A DNA stretch of 34,347 bases from Clostridiales bacterium (GCA_017509245.1 JAFWQC010000030.1:1-34347); one strand, 5' to 3'; positions 8,368-17,298 are shown, numbered from the stretch's first letter. Numbers and translations: made by a program. Notes: generated by a model not told the origin, from the letters alone.

Positions 8368-9796
8368 TAAGATGCCTGAGAAAAAAGGAAATTCGATAAT
8401 TCCCGACATGAAGGTGATTGATAAGAAAGAATCACCTGAACAAAAGCAGCCTGTCATTACGGATATCGATAAGCTCATCGAACCGCCCGTCAAGCGCGAA
8501 GGCATCAGCGCTGAGAAGATCGAGAAAGCGGTAAGGACAGCCGATATTCCGATGATCCTCATGATATTCGTCATGATCGTGTTCGGCCTTATCGTTCTTT
8601 ATTCCGTATCCGGTCCTGATGCTTACGGCCAGTTCCAGGATTCCTCCTGGTTCCTTGCAAGACAGATAAGATTTACTGTTGCCGGAATTGTCATGATGCT
8701 GATAGTGGCTTTCATTCCGATAGAATTCTTCGCCCAGAAATGGATCGCGATATCGGCTTATGCCGTCAGTATCGGACTTGCTTTTGCCACGATCGCGCTC
8801 GGCGTAGGACGTGAGCACGGTGCGGCACGCTGGATCAACATCGGTCCTATTCAGCTCCAGAGTTCGGAGATCATCAAAGTCGCCCTTATCGTTGCGTTTG
8901 CAGGTTACCGTGCGACGATCGCAAGGCTCCGCAAGGAAGGAAAGGTAAGACAGCCGAAGTCCGATCTCGGAAAACTCATTCTCAACACCATGCTCGACTT
9001 CATCGTGCCTGTAGGCTTTTGTATCCTTGTCGACGTGGTCATCCTTCTCCAGCCTCACTTGTCCTGCTTCATCATCGTGGCAGCGGTCATCTTCATGTGT
9101 GCACTTGTTTCGGAGATCCCGTTCAAGTCATGGGTAGCGGGCGGTCTTGTGCTTGCTCTTGCAGGCGGTGCAGCAGTTGCCGTTATCCTTGCTGTCACAC
9201 CGAACGAGAAGCGCGAGAGGTTCATGAAGAACTATGCGCACGTTTTCAAGCGAATCGCTATCTTTACCGCTGATGACGAGGAACTCGACAACGAGGAGGA
9301 AGGTCTTACACGAGACGATACCCGTCAGGTTGACAACGCGCACAATGCGCTGGGTTCAGGCGGAATGTGGGGCGTCGGTCTCGGAAATTCCAGATCTAAA
9401 TATAATTACGTATCAGAGGCTCAGAACGACTATATCTTTTCGATCTTTGTCGAGGAGACGGGATTTGTCGGAGGAACGCTGCTGATGCTGATGTATCTTA
9501 TCATGTTCTGTATGTGCCTGAGGGTATGCTGGCGGGCCAAAGACGTGTTTGCGAGGACTATTGCGACCGGATGTACGGCACTGATATTCGTCGAAGTGCT
9601 GATGAACATCTCGGTTGAGCTTCAGGTCATTCCTGCTACCGGTGTAACGCTGCCTTTTATAAGTTATGGCGGAACGGCACAGATCAGTCTTCTCATAGCT
9701 TACGGAATGATATTGTCCGTATCCAGAAGCGGAACGGCACATCCCGTCAAGAAGGTCAGGCAGAATGACCGCAGATCACTGAAGGCAGGTGCGTGA
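8360..9796 (+). CDS. ftsW: SEDS-family septal peptidoglycan polymerase FtsW
   Basis: Polytopic membrane glycosyltransferase that polymerises lipid II at the septum, partner of the class B PBP. It has 478 residues from ATG 8360, which is preceded by GAAGGG and overlaps the murF stop by 8 bases; a further in-frame ATG at 8288 is too far inside murF. About 65 charged cytoplasmic residues precede the first membrane helix. SEDS hallmarks are RWINIGPIQLQSSEIIKVALI, GSGGMWGVGLGNSRSKYNYVSEAQNDYIFSIFVEETGFVGG (spanning about 340-380), ATGVTLPFISYGGTAQIS. The loop before GSGG holds an unusually acidic stretch (DDEELDNEEEG). RodA is a paralogue, but the dcw position favours FtsW. Confidence 0.94.
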   Translation: MPDKMPEKKGNSIIPDMKVIDKKESPEQKQPVITDIDKLIEPPVKREGISAEKIEKAVRTADIPMILMIFVMIVFGLIVLYSVSGPDAYGQFQDSSWFLARQIRFTVAGIVMMLIVAFIPIEFFAQKWIAISAYAVSIGLAFATIALGVGREHGAARWINIGPIQLQSSEIIKVALIVAFAGYRATIARLRKEGKVRQPKSDLGKLILNTMLDFIVPVGFCILVDVVILLQPHLSCFIIVAAVIFMCALVSEIPFKSWVAGGLVLALAGGAAVAVILAVTPNEKRERFMKNYAHVFKRIAIFTADDEELDNEEEGLTRDDTRQVDNAHNALGSGGMWGVGLGNSRSKYNYVSEAQNDYIFSIFVEETGFVGGTLLMLMYLIMFCMCLRVCWRAKDVFARTIATGCTALIFVEVLMNISVELQVIPATGVTLPFISYGGTAQISLLIAYGMILSVSRSGTAHPVKKVRQNDRRSLKAGA

Positions 9797-9800
9797 TCTG

Positions 9801-10913
9801 ATGGAAAGACGGTATATAATCTCCGGCGGCGGAACGTCGGGACACATCAATCCCGCTCTTGCGATCGCCGGTCTTCTCAAAGAAGATGCTGATGCGTCAG
9901 GTGATGTCTGCAAGATAATCTTTACGGGGAAAAAGACCGGTCTTGAGGGCGAGCTTGTCCCCAAGGCAGGATATGAATTCAGGGATGTCGAATCCCTCCC
10001 GATGCCTTACAAGCCAACACCTAAGATCCTTAAGGCGATGGCTGCAAACAACAGGGGCAAAAAGTACTGTTTATCCCTTATTGAGGAGTTTAAGCCCGAC
10101 TGTGTTATCAGCACGGGCGGATATGTAAGTGCGCCTCTGATCATGGCTGCAAAGAAAGCGGGAGTTCCCGTAATGATCCACGAGGCAAATGCTTTCCCGG
10201 GAAGAGCGAACAAGCTCTTTGCAAGGGGTGCTGCACTTGTCATGACCGGCTTCCAGGGCCAGGAATCAATATTCTCAAAGGCTAAGTCGGTCGTATATAC
10301 GGGCAATCCGGTAAGATCCGTAATGTTCGGAAGAACAAAGGAGGGATCGAGGGAAGAACTCGGCATTCCGCAGGATCAGAAGATGGTCTTTACGATGGGC
10401 GGATCTCTGGGCTCTGCGACACTTACGAATTTTATTTTCGATGCCGCTCGAAAAGAAGAATACAAGGATGTGCACTTCGTCATCTCTGTCGGAAAACATA
10501 ATTCCGTTGAGATCACTCCCGACATAAAGGCACTTCCGAATCTTGAGATAAAGGAATACATCGACAGGCCTGATCTTTATATGTCCGCGGCTGACTGCTC
10601 GATCTTACGCGCAGGCGCCGTAACATGCGCCGAGATATGCGCTACGGGGGCTTGTGCGGTAATGGTGCCTTATCCTTTCGCAGCACACGATCACCAGACT
10701 TTCAATGCAAATTCGCTCGCATCAAAAGGTGCGGGGCTGGTAGTCAGCGATAATGATGTAAAACAGGGCAAACTGGACAGTGTCCTTAAGGATCTTTTGA
10801 ACGATCCCGCAAAGCAGGAAGAGATCAGAAATGCAAGCTTAAAGCTTGCCATCGATGATACGGGCAAGAGGATCACAGATGCCATAAAGGCCGCTCTTGG
10901 GAATAATCCGTAA
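9801..10913 (+). CDS. murG: UDP-GlcNAc--lipid I N-acetylglucosaminyltransferase MurG
   Basis: GT28-family enzyme that converts lipid I to lipid II at the inner face of the membrane. From ATG 9801 it has 370 residues; a GTG at 9789 would add four residues and overlap ftsW. The ATG puts the first Rossmann strand and GGGTSGHINPALAIA at the very N-terminus as is usual (the family norm is GGGTGGH, so the second glycine is serine here). Further blocks are HEANAFPGRANKLF, GGSLGSATLTNFIF and RAGAVTCAEICATGACAVMVPYPFAAHDHQTFNA, the UDP-GlcNAc-binding region. The gene sits directly after ftsW, as in many dcw clusters. Confidence 0.95.
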   Translation: MERRYIISGGGTSGHINPALAIAGLLKEDADASGDVCKIIFTGKKTGLEGELVPKAGYEFRDVESLPMPYKPTPKILKAMAANNRGKKYCLSLIEEFKPDCVISTGGYVSAPLIMAAKKAGVPVMIHEANAFPGRANKLFARGAALVMTGFQGQESIFSKAKSVVYTGNPVRSVMFGRTKEGSREELGIPQDQKMVFTMGGSLGSATLTNFIFDAARKEEYKDVHFVISVGKHNSVEITPDIKALPNLEIKEYIDRPDLYMSAADCSILRAGAVTCAEICATGACAVMVPYPFAAHDHQTFNANSLASKGAGLVVSDNDVKQGKLDSVLKDLLNDPAKQEEIRNASLKLAIDDTGKRITDAIKAALGNNP

Positions 10914-10926
10914 ACTGTTATAAAAT
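10897..10926 (+). promoter_or_regulatory. Candidate internal promoter at the start of ftsQ
   Basis: TTGGGA at 10897-10902 is followed by the overlapping -10 candidates TATAAA (10919-10924, 16-bp spacer) and TAAAAT (10921-10926, 18-bp spacer). The expected transcription start, about 10931-10934, coincides with the ftsQ start codon, so a transcript from it would be leaderless or nearly so. Confidence 0.35.
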
Positions 10927-10933
10927 AGTATCC

Positions 10934-12241
10934 ATGGATGACAACGAATTAGACAGATTATTCGGCAGTGAATTCACGTCTGACGACGGCGTCCCGGAAG
11001 AGAAAAAAGCCGCGGAAGCTGTGTCTGACAAGTTTGTTGCTGCTCCAAAGAAGCCTTCTGAAAAAAAGGAAGAAGGCAATCCTTTTGTGCTGAAAAAGGA
11101 AGAGAAACCTGCTGAGGAATTCGTTGATAATCTTGCTGATGATGAGCCTGAAGAAGAGGAGATCCCGGAAGAGGATATTCCCGAAGGCTCTGACGGGCCG
11201 GAGAAAGCGGAACAAACCGCTGAAACTGAAGGATCCGGGGACACTGACGGAGAAAACGGTGAGAAAGCTCCTGATGAAGAAGCTGAAGCGGAAGAACCTT
11301 CGGAAGATGCTGAAGAAGAGAAGGAAGAGAAGCCTTCGGAAAAGGCTGTCCGCAAGGCTCCGGGTCCTAAATCTGTTCAAAAGGATAAGGCAAGGCGCAA
11401 ACCTGCAAAGCAGGAAACTCCTAAGCTCAGCGAGATCATACCTCTGAACGGCAAGAGCATCGTTGTAATATGCCTTGCCCTGGCAGTCGTCATTATGGTC
11501 GTTCTGGTCATGTTCCTGCCTGCGTTCAGGGTCAAGAATGCCCACATTGAAGGCAATGTCGTCATATCAGAGCAGCAGATATTAAGGGAGGCGGGTCTTG
11601 AGTACGATGCCCATCTTATGAGCGGCGTCAGCGGCAATATCCTTGATATCCTAAGGCTTGACTACGGTAAGACCGAAGAACGCATCAAGAAAGAGAATCC
11701 TTACATCGAAGACATCAGGATCACAATAAAACTGCCCTCAACAGTAGACATTAAGGTCAAAGAGCGCAGCAAGGTCTGCTACATAAAGACACCGGACGGC
11801 TATGCAGCTCTTGATAAGGACGGAATAGTCCTCGAACTTTCCTCGTTCGATTCCGGAAAGAAAGTTCAGCCGGTCATTTGCGGGCTTAACATCAAGTATC
11901 TGGAGCTTGGCAAGAAGATAAAGATATCGAACATGAATGACTATAAAAAATCGATAATCGTCCTCGGAGCGATCCTTGCGGCCGACAATGCCAGCATCGG
12001 CGACAGTTATTCGATGTTCGAAAACACGGCGGAGGTAAGGGTCCTTCCGAGCGGATATATCTTCCTTACGGTCTATTCACCGTCAGGATACCTGATGCAG
12101 GTAAAACTCAACAGTCTTGACTCAATAAGTGACGATATGGCCTGGCTTTTATATGCCCTGAATTCCGATTCCGTAGACAAGATAACGGTCGACGGGGCGC
12201 TCGACATGACCAATGATGAGTTCATTTTCAGGGAATACTGA
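10934..12241 (+). CDS. ftsQ: FtsQ/DivIB-type division protein with long acidic N-terminus
   Basis: Bitopic membrane protein of the FtsQ-FtsL-FtsB divisome complex. It has 435 residues. The N-terminal 170 residues are cytoplasmic, extremely rich in Glu, Asp, Lys, Pro and Ala, and probably disordered. One membrane segment spans about 175-196. A POTRA/FtsQ domain follows, beginning FRVKNAHIEGNVVISEQQI, with the family-like IRITIKLPSTVDIKVKER and ALDKDGIVLE blocks. The cytoplasmic tail is longer than in most homologues. The ATG has no ribosome site (upstream bases are ATAAAATAGTATCC); see the promoter candidate there. It is the last gene before the gap upstream of ftsZ. Confidence 0.85.
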   Translation: MDDNELDRLFGSEFTSDDGVPEEKKAAEAVSDKFVAAPKKPSEKKEEGNPFVLKKEEKPAEEFVDNLADDEPEEEEIPEEDIPEGSDGPEKAEQTAETEGSGDTDGENGEKAPDEEAEAEEPSEDAEEEKEEKPSEKAVRKAPGPKSVQKDKARRKPAKQETPKLSEIIPLNGKSIVVICLALAVVIMVVLVMFLPAFRVKNAHIEGNVVISEQQILREAGLEYDAHLMSGVSGNILDILRLDYGKTEERIKKENPYIEDIRITIKLPSTVDIKVKERSKVCYIKTPDGYAALDKDGIVLELSSFDSGKKVQPVICGLNIKYLELGKKIKISNMNDYKKSIIVLGAILAADNASIGDSYSMFENTAEVRVLPSGYIFLTVYSPSGYLMQVKLNSLDSISDDMAWLLYALNSDSVDKITVDGALDMTNDEFIFREY

Positions 12242-12325
12242 TGTATTTTCCGGTTTTGCGCCCTTTAGTGATAAGATTAATGTGAAAGTTTCGTTACATT
12301 CATACAGTATTTCACACTGTTTGTA

Positions 12326-12354
12326 TTGATTGAAACTTGTGTTTAGGTTAAAAT
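12326..12354 (+). promoter_or_regulatory. Candidate ftsZ promoter
   Basis: TTGATT at 12326-12331 and TAAAAT at 12349-12354 are separated by exactly 17 bp, inside an AT-rich 197-bp gap between ftsQ and ftsZ. About 10 bp upstream of the -35 there is an inverted repeat, TGTGAAA at 12281-12287 with TTTCACA at 12310-12316, which could be an operator. ftsZ expression is therefore probably partly independent of the upstream dcw genes. Confidence 0.5.
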
Positions 12355-12438
12355 TTTCAATGGTTAATAATATTTATTTAATCAAGAAATCTTTTAATTT
12401 TCTATTGGCACTATAAAAGGATACGGAGGAACAAAAGG

Positions 12439-13821
12439 ATGTCTGAGAGCAAGCACAGCTATTCAATGGACGAATCTAATGTTGCAAGCATTAAGGTAAT
12501 CGGCGTAGGCGGCGGCGGAAGCAATGCTGTAAACCGCATGGTCGAGAGTGGTGTCCAGGGCGTCACGTTCATCGCTATTAATACTGATAACCAGGCTCTT
12601 GCCCGCAATAAGGCAGAGATCAAGATACAGATCGGTGAGAAGGTCACCAGAGGTTTGGGCTGCGGCGCAGATCCCAGCGTTGGTGAGAAATCAGCAGAAG
12701 AGTCCAGAGACGAGATCGCTGAAGCTATTGCAAATACAGACATGCTCTTCATCACAGCAGGCATGGGCGGCGGTACAGGTACAGGTGCTGCTCCCGTTGT
12801 TGCACAGATCGCAAGAGACCTCGGTATCCTTACAGTTGCAGTAGTTACAAGCCCGTTCACATTCGAGGGCGCAAAGAGAGCAGCAAACGCTGAGCGCGGA
12901 ATCAGAGAACTCCAGAAGTCCGTTGACTCCCTCATCGTAGTATCCAATGATAAGCTCCTTGATGTTGTTGATGACAACACAAGCTTCGAAGAAGCATTCA
13001 ACATGGCTGACCAGGTATTGAAGTTCGGTGTTGCAGGTATCTCAGACCTTGTTGCTATTCCCGGACTCATCAACCTCGACCTTGCAGACGTTACACGTGT
13101 CATGAAGGACGCAGGCATCTGCCACATGGGTATCGGCCGTGCTTCAGGCGAAGACAGGGCACAGGTTGCTATCAAGCAGGCTATCAATTCACCTCTCCTC
13201 GATACAACTATCGATGGAGCTACAGGTGTTATCCTTAACTTCACAGGCGGACGCGGAATGCGTCTCTCCGAGATCGATGCAGCTTCATCCATCGTACGTC
13301 AGGCAGCAGCACCCGAGGCAGAGATCATCGTTGGTGCGGTCGTTGACGATTCACTCGAGGATGAGCTCATGATCACAGTAATCGCTTCAGGTTTCGATAA
13401 CACGATCAATGCATCTGCAGGCCACAGAGCAAGCACATCAGTTCTCTCAAGAGAGAATCCCACATTGATCTCCGCAAGACAGCCTGTCGCTCCTCAGCCG
13501 AGAACAGACTATACTCCCAGACAGGCAGAGCCCGCACCTGCACCTGTACCGGTTCAGAGAGCACAGCCCGGTTTCAGATTCGGTGATGATTCAGTCAATC
13601 AGCCCGCACCTGCACCTGCTCCCGTAGCACCCGTACAGCCCGCACCTGTTCAGCAGGTTCCCGTACAGCCTGCACCTCAGCAGATCCAGCCCGCTCCGGC
13701 ACCTGTACAGCAGCCCGTTCAGATGGGTGGAAGACCCCAGGCTAACGTAGCTCCCCAGGCTGACGAGAAGGCTCAGAAATCCGCTAAGCCCTGGTTCATG
13801 TTCGGTAAGGACGGACAGTAA
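12439..13821 (+). CDS. ftsZ: Cell division GTPase FtsZ
   Basis: Tubulin-like GTPase that assembles the Z ring at midcell. It has 460 residues, longer than the common 350-400. The GTPase and tubulin-like domains carry [12 protein letters not shown] (near 23-34), the signature GGGTGTG (110-116), the [18 protein letters not shown] region and the T7-loop region [11 protein letters not shown]. From about 340 to 447 there is a linker made mostly of Pro, Ala, Val and Gln with repeated PAPAPV and VQPAP units. The C-terminal peptide is [13 protein letters not shown], unlike the common DIPxFLR core that recruits FtsA, SepF or ZipA. Strong ribosome site GGAGG sits 9 bases before the ATG. No ftsA, sepF or sporulation genes (spoIIGA-sigE-sigG) follow. 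Confidence 0.98.
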   Translation: MSESKHSYSMDESNVASIKVIGVGGGGSNAVNRMVESGVQGVTFIAINTDNQALARNKAEIKIQIGEKVTRGLGCGADPSVGEKSAEESRDEIAEAIANTDMLFITAGMGGGTGTGAAPVVAQIARDLGILTVAVVTSPFTFEGAKRAANAERGIRELQKSVDSLIVVSNDKLLDVVDDNTSFEEAFNMADQVLKFGVAGISDLVAIPGLINLDLADVTRVMKDAGICHMGIGRASGEDRAQVAIKQAINSPLLDTTIDGATGVILNFTGGRGMRLSEIDAASSIVRQAAAPEAEIIVGAVVDDSLEDELMITVIASGFDNTINASAGHRASTSVLSRENPTLISARQPVAPQPRTDYTPRQAEPAPAPVPVQRAQPGFRFGDDSVNQPAPAPAPVAPVQPAPVQQVPVQPAPQQIQPAPAPVQQPVQMGGRPQANVAPQADEKAQKSAKPWFMFGKDGQ

Positions 13822-13836
13822 TTAAGGAGTCGTTCC

Positions 13837-14310
13837 GTGATCTGTCCCAAATGTGGCGAGAACGATGATAAGGTCTTGGATTCAAGACCGACAGACGATG
13901 GTTTTGCCATCAGAAGAAGACGTGTATGTCTCGTTTGCGGTGCCAGGTTTTCGACGATCGAGAAGATCGAAGGCTTAAAGCCGATGGTCGTCAAGAAAGA
14001 CGGATCCAAGCAACTGTACGATCCGGACAAGATAATGAGAAGTCTGGACGTAGCTTGCCAGAAGCGCGGTGTATCACAACAGGTTAAAGAGAATATCTGC
14101 TCTGATATCACCCATCTGGTAGACGAGAGATTTAATAAAGAGATATCCTCGACCGAGATCGGCGAGTTTATCATGTCGAAGCTGAAGGATATAGACCGTG
14201 TGTCATACGTCCGCTTCGCATCGGTATATAAGAATTTCACTGATCTGGATTCTTATACTGCCGAGATCAACAATTTCGATGTTGGAAGCCCTGCTTCCAT
14301 CGGAGAATAA
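13837..14310 (+). CDS. nrdR: Transcriptional repressor NrdR
   Basis: Nucleotide-sensing repressor of ribonucleotide reductase genes. It has 157 residues, the normal size. An N-terminal zinc ribbon has CPKC (3-6) and later CLVC, joined by the conserved SRPTDDGFAIRRRR stretch; an ATP-cone domain follows (PMVVKKDGSKQLYDPDKI...). It starts with GTG at 13837, seven bases after AAGGAG, and the encoded MICPKCG is the standard NrdR N-terminus. It follows ftsZ by 15 bases and is probably co-transcribed, tying dNTP supply to division. No NrdR box was seen in this window. Confidence 0.96.
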   Translation: MICPKCGENDDKVLDSRPTDDGFAIRRRRVCLVCGARFSTIEKIEGLKPMVVKKDGSKQLYDPDKIMRSLDVACQKRGVSQQVKENICSDITHLVDERFNKEISSTEIGEFIMSKLKDIDRVSYVRFASVYKNFTDLDSYTAEINNFDVGSPASIGE

Positions 14311-14313
14311 AGG

Positions 14314-14332
14314 TTTGTAACATTGTTACAAA
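14314..14332. promoter_or_regulatory. Perfect palindrome before the response regulator gene
   Basis: TTTGTAAC and GTTACAAA flank ATT, giving an 8+3+8 perfect inverted repeat. Its 15-bp core TGTAACATTGTTACA recurs exactly at 33738-33752. The form suits a dimeric repressor site; the low GC content and lack of a following T run argue against a terminator. No convincing promoter is visible between nrdR and the downstream gene. Confidence 0.5.
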
Positions 14333-14369
14333 AGGGAAAACCTAACAAGTTGTCAACAGGGGTGATCAA

Positions 14370-15089
14370 ATGGCTGCTAACAAGGTTTTGCTCGTAGACG
14401 ATGATCCGAGCATCATTGAAGTTCTTAAACTCTACTTTGAAAAAGAAGGATACCAGGTCTCTTCCTGTATGCAGGGCGATAAGGCTGTAGCTGCATTTAA
14501 TGCATTCTCACCTGACATCGTTATCCTGGATCTCATGCTTCCCGGCATGGACGGCAATGATATCTGCCGCGAGATCAGAAAGACCTCAGATTGTCCGATC
14601 ATCATGCTTACCGCAAGAACCGATACGCTCGATAAGATCGTCGGTCTTGAATTAGGTGCTGATGACTATATCCCGAAGCCGTTCGAACCTAAGGAAGTCC
14701 TTGCGAGAGTCAAGGCTGTCTTAAGACGTACCGACAAGCGTGACGCGGCTCCTGCAGCTTCAGAGAATAAAGATTCATCCACAGACGTTATTACATATCC
14801 CGGCTTCTCTGTTGATAAGATCCGTTATGTAGTAAGCGTAGACGGCAATGAGATCTACATGCCGCCCAAGGAACTTGAACTCCTGTTCTTCCTTGCTTCC
14901 AATCCCAACAGAGTATTCACAAGAGAGCAGCTCCTTGAGAATGTCTGGGGCTATGATTTTTACGGAGAATCACGTACGGTTGACGTTCATATCAAGCGTA
15001 TCAGAGAAAAGATCGAGAATCCCGACAGGGAGCAGAATTGGAGCATAAAGACAGTCTGGAGCAAGGGTTATAAATTCGAGACGAGGTAA
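14370..15089 (+). CDS. OmpR/PhoB-family response regulator
   Basis: DNA-binding output half of a two-component system, with its kinase gene 3 bases downstream. It has 239 residues: a receiver domain at about 4-120 with acidic pocket D10-D12, phosphoacceptor D54 (ILDLMLPG), MLTAR and the conserved lysine in IPKPF; then a winged-helix domain with PKELELLFFLASNPNRVFTREQLLENVWGYDF and RTVDVHIKRIREKI. Overall style is PhoB/PhoP/WalR-like, but the target genes cannot be named. Ribosome site AGGGGTGA lies about 9 bases upstream. The preceding gap holds a perfect palindrome (14314-14332). Confidence 0.95.
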   Translation: MAANKVLLVDDDPSIIEVLKLYFEKEGYQVSSCMQGDKAVAAFNAFSPDIVILDLMLPGMDGNDICREIRKTSDCPIIMLTARTDTLDKIVGLELGADDYIPKPFEPKEVLARVKAVLRRTDKRDAAPAASENKDSSTDVITYPGFSVDKIRYVVSVDGNEIYMPPKELELLFFLASNPNRVFTREQLLENVWGYDFYGESRTVDVHIKRIREKIENPDREQNWSIKTVWSKGYKFETR

Positions 15090-15092
15090 TTT

Positions 15093-16643
15093 ATGGCGCC
15101 GAGAGCTGACGGTAAGAGGGTATCGGCTGGCTTTGCCGTCTTCCTGATATCATTTCTCGTACTGACAACTCTGATTGTTTTTGCAGTCCTGTTGTTCCTT
15201 TCCTATGAGAACATGTACAACAATCTCATAACGAGGGTCGAATCAGGCACCAAGAATGCCGCAAGCGATCTTGCTTCCGATATAACTTCCATCACTGCAC
15301 TTCAGCAGGAACCTTTTGAATATACGATCAACAATGACGGATCGGATAATTTCAAGAATTCCAGGATCGTAGACAAATTCGTTAATTCGCAGACATACCG
15401 TTCGAGCGGGTCTGTTTATATTTCAGGTAAAGACGGCAAGATCTTTTGCCGTAATTCATTCGTGGTCGATATTGCGGACAATCTTATGACCACAGAGGAA
15501 TCACCTTCATACATTGCTCAGGAGAACGTGCTCGAGCTGTTAAAGACTGCTGAGCAGGACGGCTTCGCGAACACGGGATCGAGCAACACCGGAAGGGTCA
15601 TCTCCATAAGCTGCGTAAAGATCGCAGGAACGCCCTATTTTGTTATCGTAAGTAACAGTGAAGGCACTCAGCAGACAAAATCCGAATATATCAGCGTCAT
15701 CTTTATACCTGCCATGGTCGCCATGATAATAGCGATAGTGCTTTATGCCGTATTCGTTTATTTCAGTCTCATGCCTGTAAAAGATATCTCCCACGCGATT
15801 TCAAGGGTTGCAGAAGGTGATTATTCGGTAAGGGTTAATCCGAAATATTCCGATCCGAATGACTTCACGACTCTTTCCGTCTCATCGGAGTTTACCGAGA
15901 TGGGAAGGACCGTTAACAAGATGATCGAGTCGCTCGAAAATCAGGAGCACGACAGAGAGATGTTCATCTCATCCATTGCGCATGACATAAGGACACCTCT
16001 TACATCAATAAACGGTTTTGTAACGGCCATGCTGGACGGCACTATCCCGCCTGAGAAGCAGCCTCATTACCTGGAACTTATCAAGCAGCAGACTGACAGG
16101 ATCAGGACGCTGGTAACACAGATGACAGAGGCATCATCGCTCTCTCATCCGGATCCCGAGATGATGGAGGAATTCAATATCAATGACATGATCAACGACA
16201 TAGTTGATAACCTTGAAGCCCAGCTCTCGGACAAGCAGATAAGGGTCATCAGATCTCTTGATCCCGGTCCCGGCATCATGGTATACGGCGAAGCCCAGCA
16301 GCTTTGCAGGGTAATAATAAACATCATTACCAATGCTATTAAATTCACGCCTGTAAACGGTGAGATCAAGATATCCACCGAGACCAATCCGAAGGCACGG
16401 AAAGTCTTCATCTCAGTCGAAGACTCAGGCGCGGGTGTAGAGGAATCAAAGAGGCAGAGAATTTTCGAGAGCTTCTATCAGGCAGATCCTTCGCGTAAGG
16501 CTGAAGGCTTCGGTCTTGGATTATATATCTGCAAACAGATCCTTGCAGGTCACGGACAGACCATCATATGTGACGAAGGCAGAGAACTGGGCGGTGCGAG
16601 ATTTGTTTTCTCGTTCCCTTATCCGCCCGAGAATCAGGAGTAA
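15093..16643 (+). CDS. Sensor histidine kinase (HAMP, HisKA, HATPase_c)
   Basis: Membrane kinase partner of the preceding response regulator. It has 516 residues. A first membrane helix is at about 13-36, an extracellular sensor region of about 160 residues follows, and a second helix is at about 199-222. Then come a HAMP linker (PVKDISHAISRVAEGDYSV), the H box SSIAHDIRTPLTSI with phosphoacceptor H297, the N box INIITNAIKF, the G1 box DSGAGV and the G2 box GFGLGLYICKQI. The sensor region looks like a dCACHE/PAS-type fold (GSVYISGKDGKIFC, YFVIVSN), which is inference. Ribosome site GAGG is about 6 bases upstream. The stimulus is unknown. Confidence 0.93.
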   Translation: MAPRADGKRVSAGFAVFLISFLVLTTLIVFAVLLFLSYENMYNNLITRVESGTKNAASDLASDITSITALQQEPFEYTINNDGSDNFKNSRIVDKFVNSQTYRSSGSVYISGKDGKIFCRNSFVVDIADNLMTTEESPSYIAQENVLELLKTAEQDGFANTGSSNTGRVISISCVKIAGTPYFVIVSNSEGTQQTKSEYISVIFIPAMVAMIIAIVLYAVFVYFSLMPVKDISHAISRVAEGDYSVRVNPKYSDPNDFTTLSVSSEFTEMGRTVNKMIESLENQEHDREMFISSIAHDIRTPLTSINGFVTAMLDGTIPPEKQPHYLELIKQQTDRIRTLVTQMTEASSLSHPDPEMMEEFNINDMINDIVDNLEAQLSDKQIRVIRSLDPGPGIMVYGEAQQLCRVIINIITNAIKFTPVNGEIKISTETNPKARKVFISVEDSGAGVEESKRQRIFESFYQADPSRKAEGFGLGLYICKQILAGHGQTIICDEGRELGGARFVFSFPYPPENQE

Positions 16644-16649
16644 CCTGTT

Positions 16650-17291
16650 TTGGCTTCCAAGGACTCGAAAATCAAGGCTCTGGCCGATAAGACTTTTTCT
16701 GCTCTGTCAACAAGATTTCCGGACAGCACATGTTCCCTGGACAACGATTGGCCGCAAAACCTCGCCATCCGCGGAATAATGTCCGCACAATGCACCGACA
16801 AAAGGGTTAATATAACTGCAAAAGAACTTTTCGAGCGATATCCCGACATGGAATCCATCGCAAATGAAGACCCTGAAGTCATCGCGGGCATAATAAAGCC
16901 TTGCGGACTCACGTCTTCGAAGACGAAGTCGGTCATGGCTTTTGCGAAGAAGATGACAGGTGAATGGGGCGGCAAAGTTCCTAATGATACCGGACTCCTT
17001 ATGGAGGTGCCCGGCATAGGAAGGAAGATAGCGAACCTCATCGTCGGAGAGATCTACGGCACGCCTGCAGTTGTCGTTGATACGCACTGCAAGCGCGTAA
17101 TGAAGAGGATAGGAATAACAGAAAGTGATGACCCCGCGAAGGTTGAGAAAGACATAATGAAGGTGTTCCCGGAAGATCAGTGGATCAGGATAGGGCATCT
17201 CTCGGTCGATCTCGGAAGAGCGTACTGCACGGCCAAGTCGCCTAAGTGTGATGAATGCCCGCTCTCATCTTTCTGCAAGAGGAGGATCTGA
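16650..17291 (+). CDS. nth: Endonuclease III
   Basis: DNA glycosylase/AP lyase removing oxidised pyrimidines in base excision repair. It has 213 residues, the usual size. The helix-hairpin-helix stretch VPGIGRKIANLIV carries the catalytic lysine position, VVVDTHCKRVMKRIG carries the catalytic aspartate, and the C-terminus has the 4Fe-4S pattern C-x6-C-x2-C-x5-C (CTAKSPKCDECPLSSFC). The start codon is TTG at 16650, nine bases after CAGGAG and six bases after the kinase stop. It is followed at seven bases by recG, another repair gene. Confidence 0.95.
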   Translation: MASKDSKIKALADKTFSALSTRFPDSTCSLDNDWPQNLAIRGIMSAQCTDKRVNITAKELFERYPDMESIANEDPEVIAGIIKPCGLTSSKTKSVMAFAKKMTGEWGGKVPNDTGLLMEVPGIGRKIANLIVGEIYGTPAVVVDTHCKRVMKRIGITESDDPAKVEKDIMKVFPEDQWIRIGHLSVDLGRAYCTAKSPKCDECPLSSFCKRRI

Positions 17292-17298
17292 AGGACAA

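Noticed and set aside
12459..13292. 277-residue open frame antisense to ftsZ
   Set aside because: A shadow of ftsZ codon bias; no ribosome site, and its low-complexity Ser/Ala/Pro composition mirrors the opposite strand.
14311..14340. Intrinsic terminator after nrdR
   Set aside because: The stem is AT-rich with a 3-base loop and is followed by A-rich sequence on the plus strand; the exact recurrence elsewhere favours a protein-binding site.
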